A stretch of DNA of 22,258 nt from Gemmatimonadota bacterium (GCA_947475795.1 CANJOX010000009.1:1-22258), one strand, 5' to 3'; shown: positions 1-7,415, numbered from the stretch's first letter. Translations and numbers: made by a program. Notes: a model not told the origin generated them from the sequence alone.

Positions 1-177
1 ACCCTTCTGGCCCTGCACGATGTCGAATTCAACGCGCTCGCCTTCGGCGAGGGTACGGAATCCACCACCCTGAATGGCAGAGTGGTGCACGAAGCAATCC
101 TTCGAGCCGTCGTCGGGCGTGATGAAACCGAAGCCCTTCGCGTCGTTGAACCACTTCACCTTGCCGGTCGTACGCAT
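1..177 (-). CDS. cspA: Cold-shock protein, CspA family (3' end cut by window edge)
   Basis: Small OB-fold protein that binds single-stranded nucleic acid and acts as an RNA chaperone in the cytoplasm. The 59 residues present begin [12 protein letters not shown]. They carry the RNP1-like motif KGFGFI (residues 14-19) and the RNP2-like motif CFVHHSAI (27-34), then the [15 protein letters not shown] stretch typical of the family. Family members are about 67-70 residues, so only some 8-11 residues are missing beyond position 1. The ATG at 177 is preceded by AAGGGG, a reasonable Shine-Dalgarno match about 9 nt upstream. The family is certain; which paralogue this is cannot be told, so the symbol is generic. 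A long leader and promoter lie upstream (178-447), an arrangement known for cold-inducible csp genes. Confidence 0.95.
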   Translation of the reverse strand, partial: MRTTGKVKWFNDAKGFGFITPDDGSKDCFVHHSAIQGGGFRTLAEGERVEFDIVQGQKG

Positions 178-412
178 GGCACTGTTCCCCTTGCTGTGTG
201 TTCGGAGTCCGGCCCTGCCGTACGCACCGAGCACTCGTGTTGTTCGCGGATGAGCCCCCCGCGAGGGCCGCGGCTGTCGTGCGACAACCGCTCTGCGTTC
301 GCGTCCGAAAACCTGCCCACGACAAAGGGACCTGCACGCCGCCAGGTCCCCGAAGTCGCCTGCAACGCTCGTGTTGTCCCGCACCGTGGCGCGGCCCTCA
401 TGATTCGAATGC
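178..412 (-). promoter_or_regulatory. Long 5' leader of the cold-shock mRNA
   Basis: The 339 bp between the cold-shock ATG and the hydrolase start hold no convincing gene. If the promoter at 447-419 is used, about 235 nt of this would be transcribed as leader. Long structured leaders that control translation by temperature are known for E. coli cspA (about 160 nt). A 10-bp direct repeat, CTCGTGTTGT on the plus strand, occurs at 234-243 and 368-377. I could not match the E. coli cold box and recognise no known RNA family here. Confidence 0.35.
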
Positions 413-418
413 CACCAG

Positions 419-447
419 ACACTAGCGTCAGCTTTTCGGACTGTCAA
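419..447 (-). promoter_or_regulatory. Sigma-70-type promoter for the cold-shock gene
   Basis: Reading the minus strand, a perfect TTGACA (447-442) is followed after exactly 17 bp by TAGTGT (424-419), which keeps the invariant TA...T of a -10 box. Transcription would start near 412, about 235 nt before the ATG at 177. The perfect -35 and ideal spacing make this one of the better promoter calls in the window, but it is a sequence match only. Confidence 0.55.
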
Positions 448-516
448 CAGGATTTTTGGGGAAGGCCCCAGCCCCGCCGACTGGACGCCCCCGTACGCCG
501 CCCCCAGCTTCACGGC

Positions 517-1488
517 ATGTCCACTCCCCGACACCCCACCGTCGCCGCCCTCCTCGGCCTGGCCGCGCTCGCGCTGATCGCCGCCCCCACGGCCCACGCT
601 CAGACGGGCACCCCCTCCAGCGCCCCCGCGCCACGACTGATGCGCGCCGGCGACGTGGACACGATCCCGCTGCGCTCGGCCGGCCTCCGCATTGCCTACG
701 GGACCGACTCACTCCAGTTCGGCGAGCTGCGCCTCCCCCCCGAGACCGCCCCCGGCACCCGCGCGCCCATCGCCATCATCATTCACGGCGGCTGCTGGCT
801 CTCCCGCTACGCCTCCGTGCGCAACAGCGCCCCGCTGGCCGATGCGATCGCGGCCAGTGGGGTCGCCACGTGGAACGTGGAATACCGCCGCTACGATCAC
901 CCCGGCGGCGGCTGGCCCGGCACCTTCCGTGACGTCGCCGACGCCGCCGACTACGTGCGCACACTGGCGAGCCGGTACCCGGTGGACACCACACGCATCG
1001 TCGTCGCCGGACACTCCGCCGGCGGCCACCTCGCACTCTGGCTGGCGGCGCGTCATTCACTCGACGCCACCAGTCCGCTGGCTGGCGGCACGCCCCTCCC
1101 CCTCCGCGGCGTGGTGTCGGTGGGTGGCATTGCCGATCTGGCCGAGTTCTATACGCGCGAACGCGCCACCTGCGGCAACCCGGCCGTGGAATCGCTGCTG
1201 GGGGCCGCGCCCGACAGCGTGCCGGCGCGGCTCCGTGATGCCTCCCCACGCGAACGTCTGCCCGTGGGCATCCCCAGCGTCCACGTGGCCGGCGATCGTG
1301 ACTTCATCGCGCCCGTGGCGGTCCGCGATCGCTTCGTCGCCGCGGCACGTGCGCGCGGCGACAGCGCGTGGGTGGTGACGGTGCCGGGCGACGGCCATTT
1401 CGAAGCCATGACGCCCTATAAGCCGGCCGGGCGCGCGGTGATCAATGCCATCCGGGCTATGCTCGCGCTGCCGCCCGTCGCCCCGTGA
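517..1488 (+). CDS. Secreted alpha/beta hydrolase (esterase/lipase-like)
   Basis: Predicted extracytoplasmic serine hydrolase of 323 residues, probably an esterase or an amidase of the BD-FAE/kynurenine-formamidase-like group. The ATG at 517 is chosen because it opens a clear signal peptide: a hydrophobic core at residues 9-23 and cleavage near A-H-A-Q (26-29). Reading further upstream in this frame only adds Arg/Pro-rich sequence antisense to the cold-shock leader. The fold's landmarks are all present: oxyanion motif HGG (90-92), nucleophile elbow GHSAGG (165-170, Ser167), acid Asp262 in GDRDFIAP, and His294 in GDGHFEAM. Its stop overlaps the GTG start of the next gene (GTGA at 1485-1488), so the two are probably translationally coupled. 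The substrate cannot be told from sequence; an ester or lactone that yields a hydroxyacid for the neighbouring oxidase is only a guess. Confidence 0.85.
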   Translation: MSTPRHPTVAALLGLAALALIAAPTAHAQTGTPSSAPAPRLMRAGDVDTIPLRSAGLRIAYGTDSLQFGELRLPPETAPGTRAPIAIIIHGGCWLSRYASVRNSAPLADAIAASGVATWNVEYRRYDHPGGGWPGTFRDVADAADYVRTLASRYPVDTTRIVVAGHSAGGHLALWLAARHSLDATSPLAGGTPLPLRGVVSVGGIADLAEFYTRERATCGNPAVESLLGAAPDSVPARLRDASPRERLPVGIPSVHVAGDRDFIAPVAVRDRFVAAARARGDSAWVVTVPGDGHFEAMTPYKPAGRAVINAIRAMLALPPVAP

Positions 1489-2756
1489 CGCCCAGCGGAC
1501 CGCAGGTGCAGGGCGCGGTCTTCAGCGCGGGGCTCTCGGGCGACCGGCCGCGCGTTCCGGTCGATAGCCGGGACCTCGAAACCCGCGCCCTCCAGTCGCT
1601 GTCGCCATCCGCCGGTGGCTACATCGCCGGTGGGGCCGGACGCGAGGACACGATGCACGACAACCTCGCCGCCTTCCGCGCGTGGAAAATCGTGCCGCGC
1701 GTCCTCCGTGATGTCGAACAGCGCGACACCAGCACCACGCTGCTGGGCATGACGCTCCCCATGCCTCTGCTCACCGCACCGATCGGTGTGCTCGAGATGG
1801 CGCACCCCGCGGCCGACCTGGCGGTCGCGCGCGCCGCCGGCCGCGCGGGCGTTCCGATGATTTTCTCGAATCAGGCCTCCGTGCCGATGGAGGAGTGCGC
1901 GGCGGCGCTCGGAGACACGCCGCGACTCTTCCAGCTGTACTGGTCACGCTCCGACGACCTCGTGCGCAGTTTCGTCGAACGGGCCGAACGCTGCGGGTGC
2001 CGCGGCATCGTGCTCACGCTCGACACCTCCATGATCGGCTGGCGTCCGCGTGATCTCGATCTCGCACACCTCCCTTTTCTGCGCGGCATGGGCATCGCGC
2101 AGTACACCTCCGATCCCGTGTTCCGCCGCGAGCTCGATCTGCCGCTCGCCGGCGCCGCCGCCAGCGCACCCGCCACCCGTCTCACGTGGCAGGCACTCGC
2201 GGTGTTCCGCGATCTGCTGCGCCGCACCCCGGGACCGCTCGCCGACAAGCTGCGCACCGACTGGCCGCGCAAAGCCGTGCGACGCTTCGTCGCCACGTAC
2301 TCGCGACCCAGTCTGAAGTGGAGCGACCTCGCCCGACTCCGCGCCATGACGACCCTTCCCATCCTACTCAAGGGCATCCTCCACCCCGCAGACGCGCGTC
2401 TAGCCGTCGAACACGGCGCCGACGCGATCATCGTGTCAAATCACGGCGGCCGGCAGATCGACGGCGAAATCGCGACACTCGATGCGCTCCCCGCCATCGT
2501 CGCCGAAGTGCGGGGACAGCAACCCGTCCTGCTCGACTCCGGCATCCGCGGCGGCGCCGACGTCTTCAAGGCCGTCGCCCTCGGTGCAACCGCCGTGTTG
2601 CTGGGGCGCCCCTACGTGTACGGTCTCGCGCTGGCGGGCGAGGCTGGAGTGGCCGAGGTGCTGCGGAACGTGCACGCCGAGTTCGACCTCACCATGGGGT
2701 TGGCCGGCTGTACGACGGTTGCCGGCATTACCGCCGACCAGCTCCGGCGTACCTGA
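1485..2756 (+). CDS. FMN-dependent alpha-hydroxyacid oxidase, lactate 2-monooxygenase type
   Basis: Cytoplasmic flavoenzyme of 423 residues that would oxidise L-lactate or a related 2-hydroxyacid. Start is GTG at 1485, giving a full-length family N-terminus ([20 protein letters not shown]). Family residues visible: GGYIAGGAG (44-52), Gln150-Leu-Tyr152, TLD (178-180), LLKGI with Lys296 contacting FMN, catalytic His320 and Arg323 in [11 protein letters not shown] (318-328), and the FMN-phosphate site [10 protein letters not shown] (351-360) with GRPYVYG (374-380). The block [17 protein letters not shown] (185-201) is more like lactate 2-monooxygenase than LldD or glycolate oxidase, which favours release of acetate and CO2 over pyruvate. 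That subfamily choice and the substrate are inferences. A hairpin terminator follows directly. Confidence 0.85.
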   Translation: MTPSGPQVQGAVFSAGLSGDRPRVPVDSRDLETRALQSLSPSAGGYIAGGAGREDTMHDNLAAFRAWKIVPRVLRDVEQRDTSTTLLGMTLPMPLLTAPIGVLEMAHPAADLAVARAAGRAGVPMIFSNQASVPMEECAAALGDTPRLFQLYWSRSDDLVRSFVERAERCGCRGIVLTLDTSMIGWRPRDLDLAHLPFLRGMGIAQYTSDPVFRRELDLPLAGAAASAPATRLTWQALAVFRDLLRRTPGPLADKLRTDWPRKAVRRFVATYSRPSLKWSDLARLRAMTTLPILLKGILHPADARLAVEHGADAIIVSNHGGRQIDGEIATLDALPAIVAEVRGQQPVLLDSGIRGGADVFKAVALGATAVLLGRPYVYGLALAGEAGVAEVLRNVHAEFDLTMGLAGCTTVAGITADQLRRT

Positions 2757-2760
2757 CGTC

Positions 2761-2785
2761 GCCACGGTGTGCCTCCGTGGCCTTT
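2761..2785 (+). terminator. Rho-independent terminator after the hydroxyacid oxidase gene
   Basis: A perfect 7-bp stem, GCCACGG (2761-2767) with CCGTGGC (2775-2781), has a 7-nt loop and is followed by CTTT. It starts 4 bp after the oxidase stop codon. The U-run is short, so efficiency is uncertain. It separates the hydrolase/oxidase pair from the next cluster. Confidence 0.5.
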
Positions 2786-2837
2786 ACAGGCGGCGCCGGC
2801 ACCGGCAACATCAAGGAGTCCCTCAACCGGAGTGCGC

Positions 2838-3017
2838 ATGAAGGATTCACAGCTCAAGGCGTTGCTGAAGAAGACGGCCGCCAAGGCCTCGCAGCAGAAG
2901 AAGCCCTCCCGCAGCCTGTTCGACCCGACGCTCGAGGCCACGCGCGGCAAGACCGAGCCGTTGGAAGGGTCCGAGGCGGAAGGTATTTTCAAGGAAATGA
3001 AGCGCCGCGAATTCTGA
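2838..3017 (+). CDS. Small Lys-rich hypothetical protein (59 aa)
   Basis: I do not recognise this family. The ATG at 2838 is chosen because GGAG lies 5 nt upstream (2829-2832); a longer reading from 2769 adds a Pro/Ala-rich stretch with no ribosome-binding support. The N-terminal half is strongly basic (MKDSQLKALLKKTAAKASQQ...KK), and the C-terminal half is acidic then basic (EGSEAEGIFKEMKRREF). There is no signal peptide or membrane segment, so it is probably cytoplasmic. A nucleic-acid- or protein-binding role is possible, but nothing in the sequence proves it. Its stop codon TGA (3015-3017) overlaps the probable CTG start of the next gene, so it heads a compact three-gene cluster with the lipoprotein and the HerA-like ATPase. 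Confidence 0.6.
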   Translation: MKDSQLKALLKKTAAKASQQKKPSRSLFDPTLEATRGKTEPLEGSEAEGIFKEMKRREF

Positions 3018-3517
3018 CGCCCGCCAGACTGCCTGCCGTTGCCCTCGCCGCGCTCCTCGCCGCCGGGGCATGCGCCGATCAACCCGCCGCGAAAGCCGTT
3101 GACCGCGCGGCGGCCGACACCGTCACGGTGGAGGGCCGCTGGTCCGACAGCGTCACGGGCGAATCCGGCTATGTGGCGAAATACGTGCACGACACGCTCG
3201 CGGTCATCGAGGAGCAGATGACGTTCACCGACGGCATGCGCTCGTCGCGCGCCTACTACTACGACAACGGCGTTGCGCTCACCCGCATCGCCGAAGATCG
3301 CCGGCTCATGGCCGCGTCGGGTAACAGCACGCCAACCATGCTGCACGCGCGGCTGAACATCTACCTGAGCGGGTACAAGATCGACTCCGCCACCAAGACC
3401 GTGGACCTCGACGCGAAACCCGTGCAGCCCTACGACATCGAGAACCTGCGCCAGCACGAGCGTGAGATCTTCGCCCGCGTACCAATGACCTACGCCGCAC
3501 CTCGCACCGACCGCTGA
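3014..3517 (+). CDS. Small putative lipoprotein, probable CTG start
   Basis: Hypothetical exported protein of about 167 residues. The N-terminus reads LTPARLPAVALAALLAAGAC: a short basic start, a hydrophobic core, then Cys20 in an A-G-A-C lipobox-like site (Ala at -3 is not ideal), followed by ADQPAAKAVD, typical of a lipoprotein linker. No in-frame ATG, GTG or TTG lies between this region and about 2770. The best start is therefore CTG at 3014-3016, which overlaps the upstream TGA by two bases (CTGA), with AAGGAA (2993-2998) as a possible ribosome site; ATT at 3011 is an alternative. The mature part has a repeated-strand look (GRWSDSVTGESGYVAKY, SSRAYYYDNGVALTRI). The next gene starts 2 bp after its stop. 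Function unknown. An automatic caller may miss the signal peptide or overextend this gene. Confidence 0.6.
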   Translation: MTPARLPAVALAALLAAGACADQPAAKAVDRAAADTVTVEGRWSDSVTGESGYVAKYVHDTLAVIEEQMTFTDGMRSSRAYYYDNGVALTRIAEDRRLMAASGNSTPTMLHARLNIYLSGYKIDSATKTVDLDAKPVQPYDIENLRQHEREIFARVPMTYAAPRTDR

Positions 3518-3519
3518 CG

Positions 3520-5922
3520 ATGACCGACTTCGAGACGCTGGGCGCCTTCTACCTCGGCAAGCGCTACGATCTCGCCACGCGTGCGCGGCGTGACGACGAC
3601 GTGCTGTATGACGCGAAGGACCTCACCACGCATGCCGTGATCATCGGCATGACCGGCAGCGGCAAGACCGGTCTTGGCGTCGGACTCCTCGAGGAAGCGC
3701 TGATCGATCACATCCCCGTGATCGCGATCGATCCGAAGGGCGATCTCGGCAACCTCGCGCTGCGCTTCCCGTCGCTGGCGCCGGCGGACTTCCGCCCGTG
3801 GGTGGACCCGCAGCAGGCGGCCAACGCCGGACTCACCGCCGATGAATTCGCGGCGCAGCAGGCCACGCTCTGGAAAAACGGACTCGCCGGCTGGGGCCAG
3901 GACGGGGCGCGCCTGCAGCGACTCGTCGACGCCGCGGATGTCACGATCTACACGCCGGGCAGCACCGCCGGTCAGCCGCTGTCACTCCTCAAAGCGTTCG
4001 TGGCGCCGCCGCCCGTCATCCGCGAGGACAGCGAAGCGATGCAGGAGCGCGTCGAGGCCACCGCCACGAGTGTGCTGGCGCTGCTGGGCATCGACGGCGA
4101 TCCGATTGCGAGTCGCGAGCACATTCTGCTCGCAAACCTGCTGCACGCCGCCTGGAGCGACGGTCGCGACCTCGATCTCGCCGGACTGATCGGCGGCATC
4201 CAAGCGCCGCCGTTCAACACCGTCGGCGTGATGCCGCTCGACACCGTGTTTCCGCCGAAGGACCGCACCGCGCTCGCGATGAAGCTCAACAACCTGCTGG
4301 CGGCGCCGGGCTTCCAGACGTGGATGCAAGGCGAACCGCTCGACACCGCGACGCTGCTCTACGACGCGCACGGGAAGCCGAAGGGCTCAATCGTATCGAT
4401 CGCGCATCTCGGTGACGCCGAGCGCATGTTCTTCATGACGCTCCTCCTCGCCGACATTCTCGCGTGGGTGCGCACGCAGCCGGGCACCGGCTCGCTGCGG
4501 GCCATTCTCTACATCGACGAACTGTTCGGCTACATGCCGCCGGTGGAGAACCCACCGTCGAAACGCCTGTTGCTCACGCTGCTCAAGCAGGCCCGCGCCT
4601 ACGGACTCGGCGTCGTGCTGGCCACGCAGAATCCGGTGGATCTGGATTACCGTGGCCTCTCGAACACCGGCACCTGGTTTATCGGCCGCCTGCAGACGGA
4701 ACGCGACAAGATGCGCGTGATGGAAGGACTCGAAGGCGCGTCCGGCGGACAGCCCTTCGACAAGAGTGCGATGGAGCAAACGCTGGCCGGACTCGGCAAG
4801 CGCGTGTTCCTGCTGCACAGCGTGCACGAGTCGGCACCCGTCACATTTGAAACGCGCTGGACGATGTCCTATCTCGCCGGTCCCATGACCCGCGAGCAGA
4901 TCAGGGCGCTCAACGCCCGCACCGCACCGGTCGTCGACACACCCGCGCCGTCAACCGGTGGCGGGAGCGTGCCCGCACTCGACCCGTCGGCGTCGCGACA
5001 GGCGCCGGTGTTGCCGGCGGACATCCCGCAGTACTTCCTCCCGGTGCACGCCGGTGGCGAACCGATCACGTACCGCCCGGCCGTGCTGGGCCTGGCCGAC
5101 GTGTCCTTCGCCAGCGCCAAGTACGGGGTCGCCGAGCAGCGTCGCGTGGCGCTGCTGGCCACAATGGACGACGGTCCGATCACGATCGCGTGGGACGGTG
5201 CGGAGCGGATCGACCTGGACCCGTCCGCGCTCGAACGCGCGCCGATCGACGGAGCCACCTACGCCGCGTTGCCGAAGACCGCGTCGAATCCGAAGAGCTA
5301 TCCCGCGTGGAGCAAGGCGTTCCAGAAGTGGATCGTCACCAACGAAACGGTGTCGCTGTTTCGTAGCACCGCCCTGAAGCAGCTCTCGAACGTCGGCGAG
5401 TCGGAACGGGATTTCCGGATCCGTCTGCAAGTCGTGGCGCGCGAAGCCCGGGACCGGCGCATCGAGACGCTGCGCGGCAAGTACGCCACCAAGTTTGCGA
5501 CCCTGCAGGAGCGCCTACGTCGCGCCGAGCAGACCGTGCAGCGTGAGCAGGCGCAGGCGTCGCAGGCAAAGATGGATACCGCCATCTCGGTGGGAGGCGC
5601 GATTCTCGGCGCGTTCTTCGGGCGCGGCCGGATCTCTGCCGGCGCGCTCAGCCGGGTCGGCACCGCCGCGCGGGGCGCCGGGCGTGCCGCGCAGCAGCAG
5701 GGGGACGTGACCCGCGCCAGTGAGAGCCTGCAGGCGATCGAGGCGCAGTACGCCGAGCTGGAGGCGGCGCTGCAGGCCGATATCGATGCCCTCGGCGGCG
5801 CGTACGATGCGCAGCAGGAAACGCTCGAGGCCATTCCCATCAAGACAAAGAGCGGCGACGTGCACCTGCAGCTCGTGGCGCTGGTGTGGGTGCCCTCCCC
5901 GGTGCCGTCACGCATCGCGTGA
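3520..5922 (+). CDS. HerA/FtsK-like P-loop ATPase with C-terminal coiled coil (DUF87-type)
   Basis: Large cytoplasmic ATPase of 800 residues in the HerA/FtsK/VirB4 superfamily, whose members pump or translocate DNA or protein as hexamers. Walker A is GMTGSGKT (43-50), followed by AIDPKGDLGNL (69-79). Walker B is AILYIDE (327-333), and LATQNPVDLDYRGLSNTGTW (366-385) matches the sensor/arginine-finger region of HerA-like proteins. The C-terminal part (about 490-800) is separate: a domain around 500-625, a heptad-rich charged helix at about 635-680, a Gly-rich hydrophobic segment (AISVGGAILGAFFG, about 687-700), and another coiled coil at about 735-755. The ATG at 3520 is 2 bp after the lipoprotein stop. 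Such stand-alone proteins are widespread but poorly characterised. No nuclease (NurA) or SIR2 partner is adjacent, so a defence role is not supported. The substrate is unknown. Confidence 0.8.
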   Translation: MTDFETLGAFYLGKRYDLATRARRDDDVLYDAKDLTTHAVIIGMTGSGKTGLGVGLLEEALIDHIPVIAIDPKGDLGNLALRFPSLAPADFRPWVDPQQAANAGLTADEFAAQQATLWKNGLAGWGQDGARLQRLVDAADVTIYTPGSTAGQPLSLLKAFVAPPPVIREDSEAMQERVEATATSVLALLGIDGDPIASREHILLANLLHAAWSDGRDLDLAGLIGGIQAPPFNTVGVMPLDTVFPPKDRTALAMKLNNLLAAPGFQTWMQGEPLDTATLLYDAHGKPKGSIVSIAHLGDAERMFFMTLLLADILAWVRTQPGTGSLRAILYIDELFGYMPPVENPPSKRLLLTLLKQARAYGLGVVLATQNPVDLDYRGLSNTGTWFIGRLQTERDKMRVMEGLEGASGGQPFDKSAMEQTLAGLGKRVFLLHSVHESAPVTFETRWTMSYLAGPMTREQIRALNARTAPVVDTPAPSTGGGSVPALDPSASRQAPVLPADIPQYFLPVHAGGEPITYRPAVLGLADVSFASAKYGVAEQRRVALLATMDDGPITIAWDGAERIDLDPSALERAPIDGATYAALPKTASNPKSYPAWSKAFQKWIVTNETVSLFRSTALKQLSNVGESERDFRIRLQVVAREARDRRIETLRGKYATKFATLQERLRRAEQTVQREQAQASQAKMDTAISVGGAILGAFFGRGRISAGALSRVGTAARGAGRAAQQQGDVTRASESLQAIEAQYAELEAALQADIDALGGAYDAQQETLEAIPIKTKSGDVHLQLVALVWVPSPVPSRIA

Positions 5923-5934
5923 CGGCCGGCCACC

Positions 5935-6762
5935 TCAGCGCGTGAGGCGCTGCGCGTTCAACGACCAGTCGAACGGGATTTCCCGCATCCCGAAGCGCCC
6001 AGACTCCAGCCGCGTTTTCGTGTCGCCGTCAAACCACGCGGCCAGAAATGATCCCAGCTCCGCGCGCGAATTGCCGAAGTCGGCGCGGTAATACGTGAAG
6101 ATCGGACTGAGCCGCGGGAATTTCACCGCAATCTGATTTTTCGTGGTATCCCGCAGAAAACGACCGCCCTGATCGAACAGCTGCCGTTCGAGCGCCGCCC
6201 CCGTGTACGCCTCCGCGCGCAGCGGTGGGCTGCCCTTCGACGCCGAGACGAGCGCGAAATGAATGCGCGGATCGTGGAATTCCCGGCGCAGAATCCGGTG
6301 CTCCACATCGTCGAGCGTCAGACGGCGTCCCGCCGCGCGCACGAGCGGCTCGCTCCACGGCCCCTTGAGGCGCAGCACGCCGAACGTCCGGTTGATCTGG
6401 CGGATGCTTTCGCGTTCACCGTGCGCGACGATCAGCTGGATCGTGTAGGCGTTGTACGCATTCAGCCAGAACGCCAGGCGCTCCTGCTCATCCGCGCCGT
6501 CCAGCGAGGCGCGCTCGAGCAGCGTGAGGTAGCGGCGGAACGACGGCGCCCGCCGGAACGCATCGTAGTCCACCAGCCCGTCGGCCACGTGCGCACGCAG
6601 CAAGGCATCGAACGCCGAGTGGTCAATGGTGACGCGGGCGGCGGGGGCGGCGACCTGTCCGGCCGCCGGACCGGGGACCGACACGCCGGACGCCACCGCG
6701 ATGAGCGCGACGAACGCCCAGCGGCGACTGACGGCGAAGACGCTGCGCACCGAGAGGACCAT
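5935..6762 (-). CDS. Exported DUF547 protein lacking the motif cysteines
   Basis: Extracytoplasmic protein of unknown biochemical role, 275 residues from ATG 6762. This start gives a compact signal peptide (SRRWAFVALIAVASG core, cleavage near AAGQ at 33-36). An in-frame ATG at 6780 adds MRVLYS and would overlap the divergent gene. DUF547 landmarks follow: FDALLRAHVADGLVDYDAF (51-69), RLAFWLNAYNAYTI (95-108), LDDVEHRILRREFHDPRIHFAL (150-171) and PPLRAEAYTG (179-188). From memory the family motif reads CASxGCPPLR; here it is SASKGSPPLR, with Ser173 and Ser178 in place of both cysteines. The gene converges on the ATPase gene, with 12 bp between the stops. An imperfect palindrome, CCTCA-GCGCG-TGAGG (5933-5947), covers this stop codon. 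Confidence 0.8.
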   Translation of the reverse strand: MVLSVRSVFAVSRRWAFVALIAVASGVSVPGPAAGQVAAPAARVTIDHSAFDALLRAHVADGLVDYDAFRRAPSFRRYLTLLERASLDGADEQERLAFWLNAYNAYTIQLIVAHGERESIRQINRTFGVLRLKGPWSEPLVRAAGRRLTLDDVEHRILRREFHDPRIHFALVSASKGSPPLRAEAYTGAALERQLFDQGGRFLRDTTKNQIAVKFPRLSPIFTYYRADFGNSRAELGSFLAAWFDGDTKTRLESGRFGMREIPFDWSLNAQRLTR

Positions 6763-6778
6763 GCTGTATAGTACGCGC
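6763..6778. promoter_or_regulatory. Overlapping divergent -10 boxes between back-to-back start codons
   Basis: Only 16 bp separate the ATG at 6762 (minus) and the ATG at 6779 (plus). On the plus strand TATAGT (6767-6772) is a 5/6 match to a -10 box, which would place the transcript start at or next to the ATG at 6779. On the minus strand TACTAT (6773-6768) would place the start at or next to the ATG at 6762. Both messages would be almost leaderless. The -35 regions are weak (TGCGCA at 6744-6749 for the plus side, none clear for the minus side), so this is suggestive only. Confidence 0.35.
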
Positions 6779-7090
6779 ATGAGCACCGACTGGTTGCTGG
6801 GCATCTGGCGCCTCATGCGCGCCGACGTGACACTCGACTTCGCCCCGGGTGTGCGCATGGAATTTCTGGCCGGCGGCGTCCTGTCCTATCACGTCGACGT
6901 CGGCGGGACCGATCAGATCGTCGAACTCGTGTACCGGGTCGAGGGCGACATGCTACACACCGAGAATCCAGCGGCACCGCACTCCATGCGGGTCCGGATC
7001 GAGCACGGCGTCGGCGACGTCCTGCTGCTGGACTTCGCGGGCGCGCAGGCGATGCTGGTGCGCGAAGTGCCGCTCGCGTCACGGGACTGA
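6779..7090 (+). CDS. Conserved-looking hypothetical protein (103 aa), lipocalin-like
   Basis: Small cytoplasmic protein with no signal peptide or membrane helix. The sequence alternates short beta-strand-like runs (LTLDF-type, GVRMEFLAGGVLSYHVDV, QIVELVYRVEGDMLHTE, RVRIEHGVGDVLLLDFAG). This resembles the small lipocalin-like proteins that open with L-x-G-x-W-R-L, here LLGIWRLMRADVTLDF. I cannot name a family with certainty, and no ligand is evident. The ATG at 6779 gives the start MSTDWLLGIW; an in-frame ATG at 6761 would add six residues but would lie across the divergent gene's start codon. There is no Shine-Dalgarno sequence upstream, which fits a nearly leaderless message from the -10 box at 6767-6772. 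The gene converges on the small membrane protein gene (stop at 7114). Confidence 0.6.
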   Translation: MSTDWLLGIWRLMRADVTLDFAPGVRMEFLAGGVLSYHVDVGGTDQIVELVYRVEGDMLHTENPAAPHSMRVRIEHGVGDVLLLDFAGAQAMLVREVPLASRD

Positions 7091-7113
7091 GGGCACGCCC
7101 CCCGCGCCGCCGC

Positions 7114-7404
7114 TTACGGCCCGTACACCACCGGTGACGTTCCCCGCCGGATGTCACGCGCCCCGAATGCCACCCCGGAGCCCACGGCCATCCCCGCCGT
7201 CAGCGCGGTCCCGATGCCCACCAGCGGCAGGACGCCGGCCACCACGGTCCCCACCAGAAACACGGCGCCGCCGGCCGCCCACGGCGCGATCGCGCGCTGC
7301 ACCGCTTCGACATAGCGCAGCCGGTTACGCACGAACCGGCGCGTGGAACCGTGCAGGATGATGGCAAGCACGGTGGAGAGCACGAACGAGATGATGAAGA
7401 ACAT
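7114..7404 (-). CDS. Small predicted membrane protein (96 aa)
   Basis: Hypothetical inner-membrane protein. A perfect AGGAGG (minus strand, 7415-7410) sits 5 nt before the ATG at 7404, which fixes the start. Longer in-frame readings from 7449 only add a Pro/Arg stretch. Predicted topology: helix 1 at residues 2-17 (FFIISFVLSTVLAIIL), a basic cytoplasmic loop STRRFVRNRLRYVEAVQRA (20-38), then a long Gly/Val/Ala-rich hydrophobic region at 42-80 that could form two helices with a turn near LPLVG, and a short polar tail. I recognise no family. It stands alone: its upstream neighbour in the same direction ends at 7526, and the 121 bp between them contain a small hairpin (GTCCC-TACC-GGGAC, about 7459-7472) in what would be the 5' leader. 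Confidence 0.65.
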   Translation of the reverse strand: MFFIISFVLSTVLAIILHGSTRRFVRNRLRYVEAVQRAIAPWAAGGAVFLVGTVVAGVLPLVGIGTALTAGMAVGSGVAFGARDIRRGTSPVVYGP

Positions 7405-7409
7405 CGGAT

Positions 7410-7415
7410 CCTCCT
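7410..7415 (-). promoter_or_regulatory. Perfect Shine-Dalgarno AGGAGG for the small membrane protein
   Basis: AGGAGG on the minus strand with a 5-nt spacer (ATCCG) to the ATG at 7404. It is the strongest ribosome-binding site in the window and decides the start of this gene; many other genes here have weak sites or none. Confidence 0.8.

Noticed and set aside
2186..3013. N-terminal extension of the lipoprotein frame back into the oxidase gene
   Set aside because: It would overlap the oxidase and the whole 59-residue gene, and is Arg/Pro-rich until the signal peptide begins at about 3014.
3520..5922. HerA-like ATPase as part of an antiviral defence system
   Set aside because: No nuclease, SIR2, DUF4297 or similar effector gene is adjacent; its neighbours are a lipoprotein and a small basic protein.
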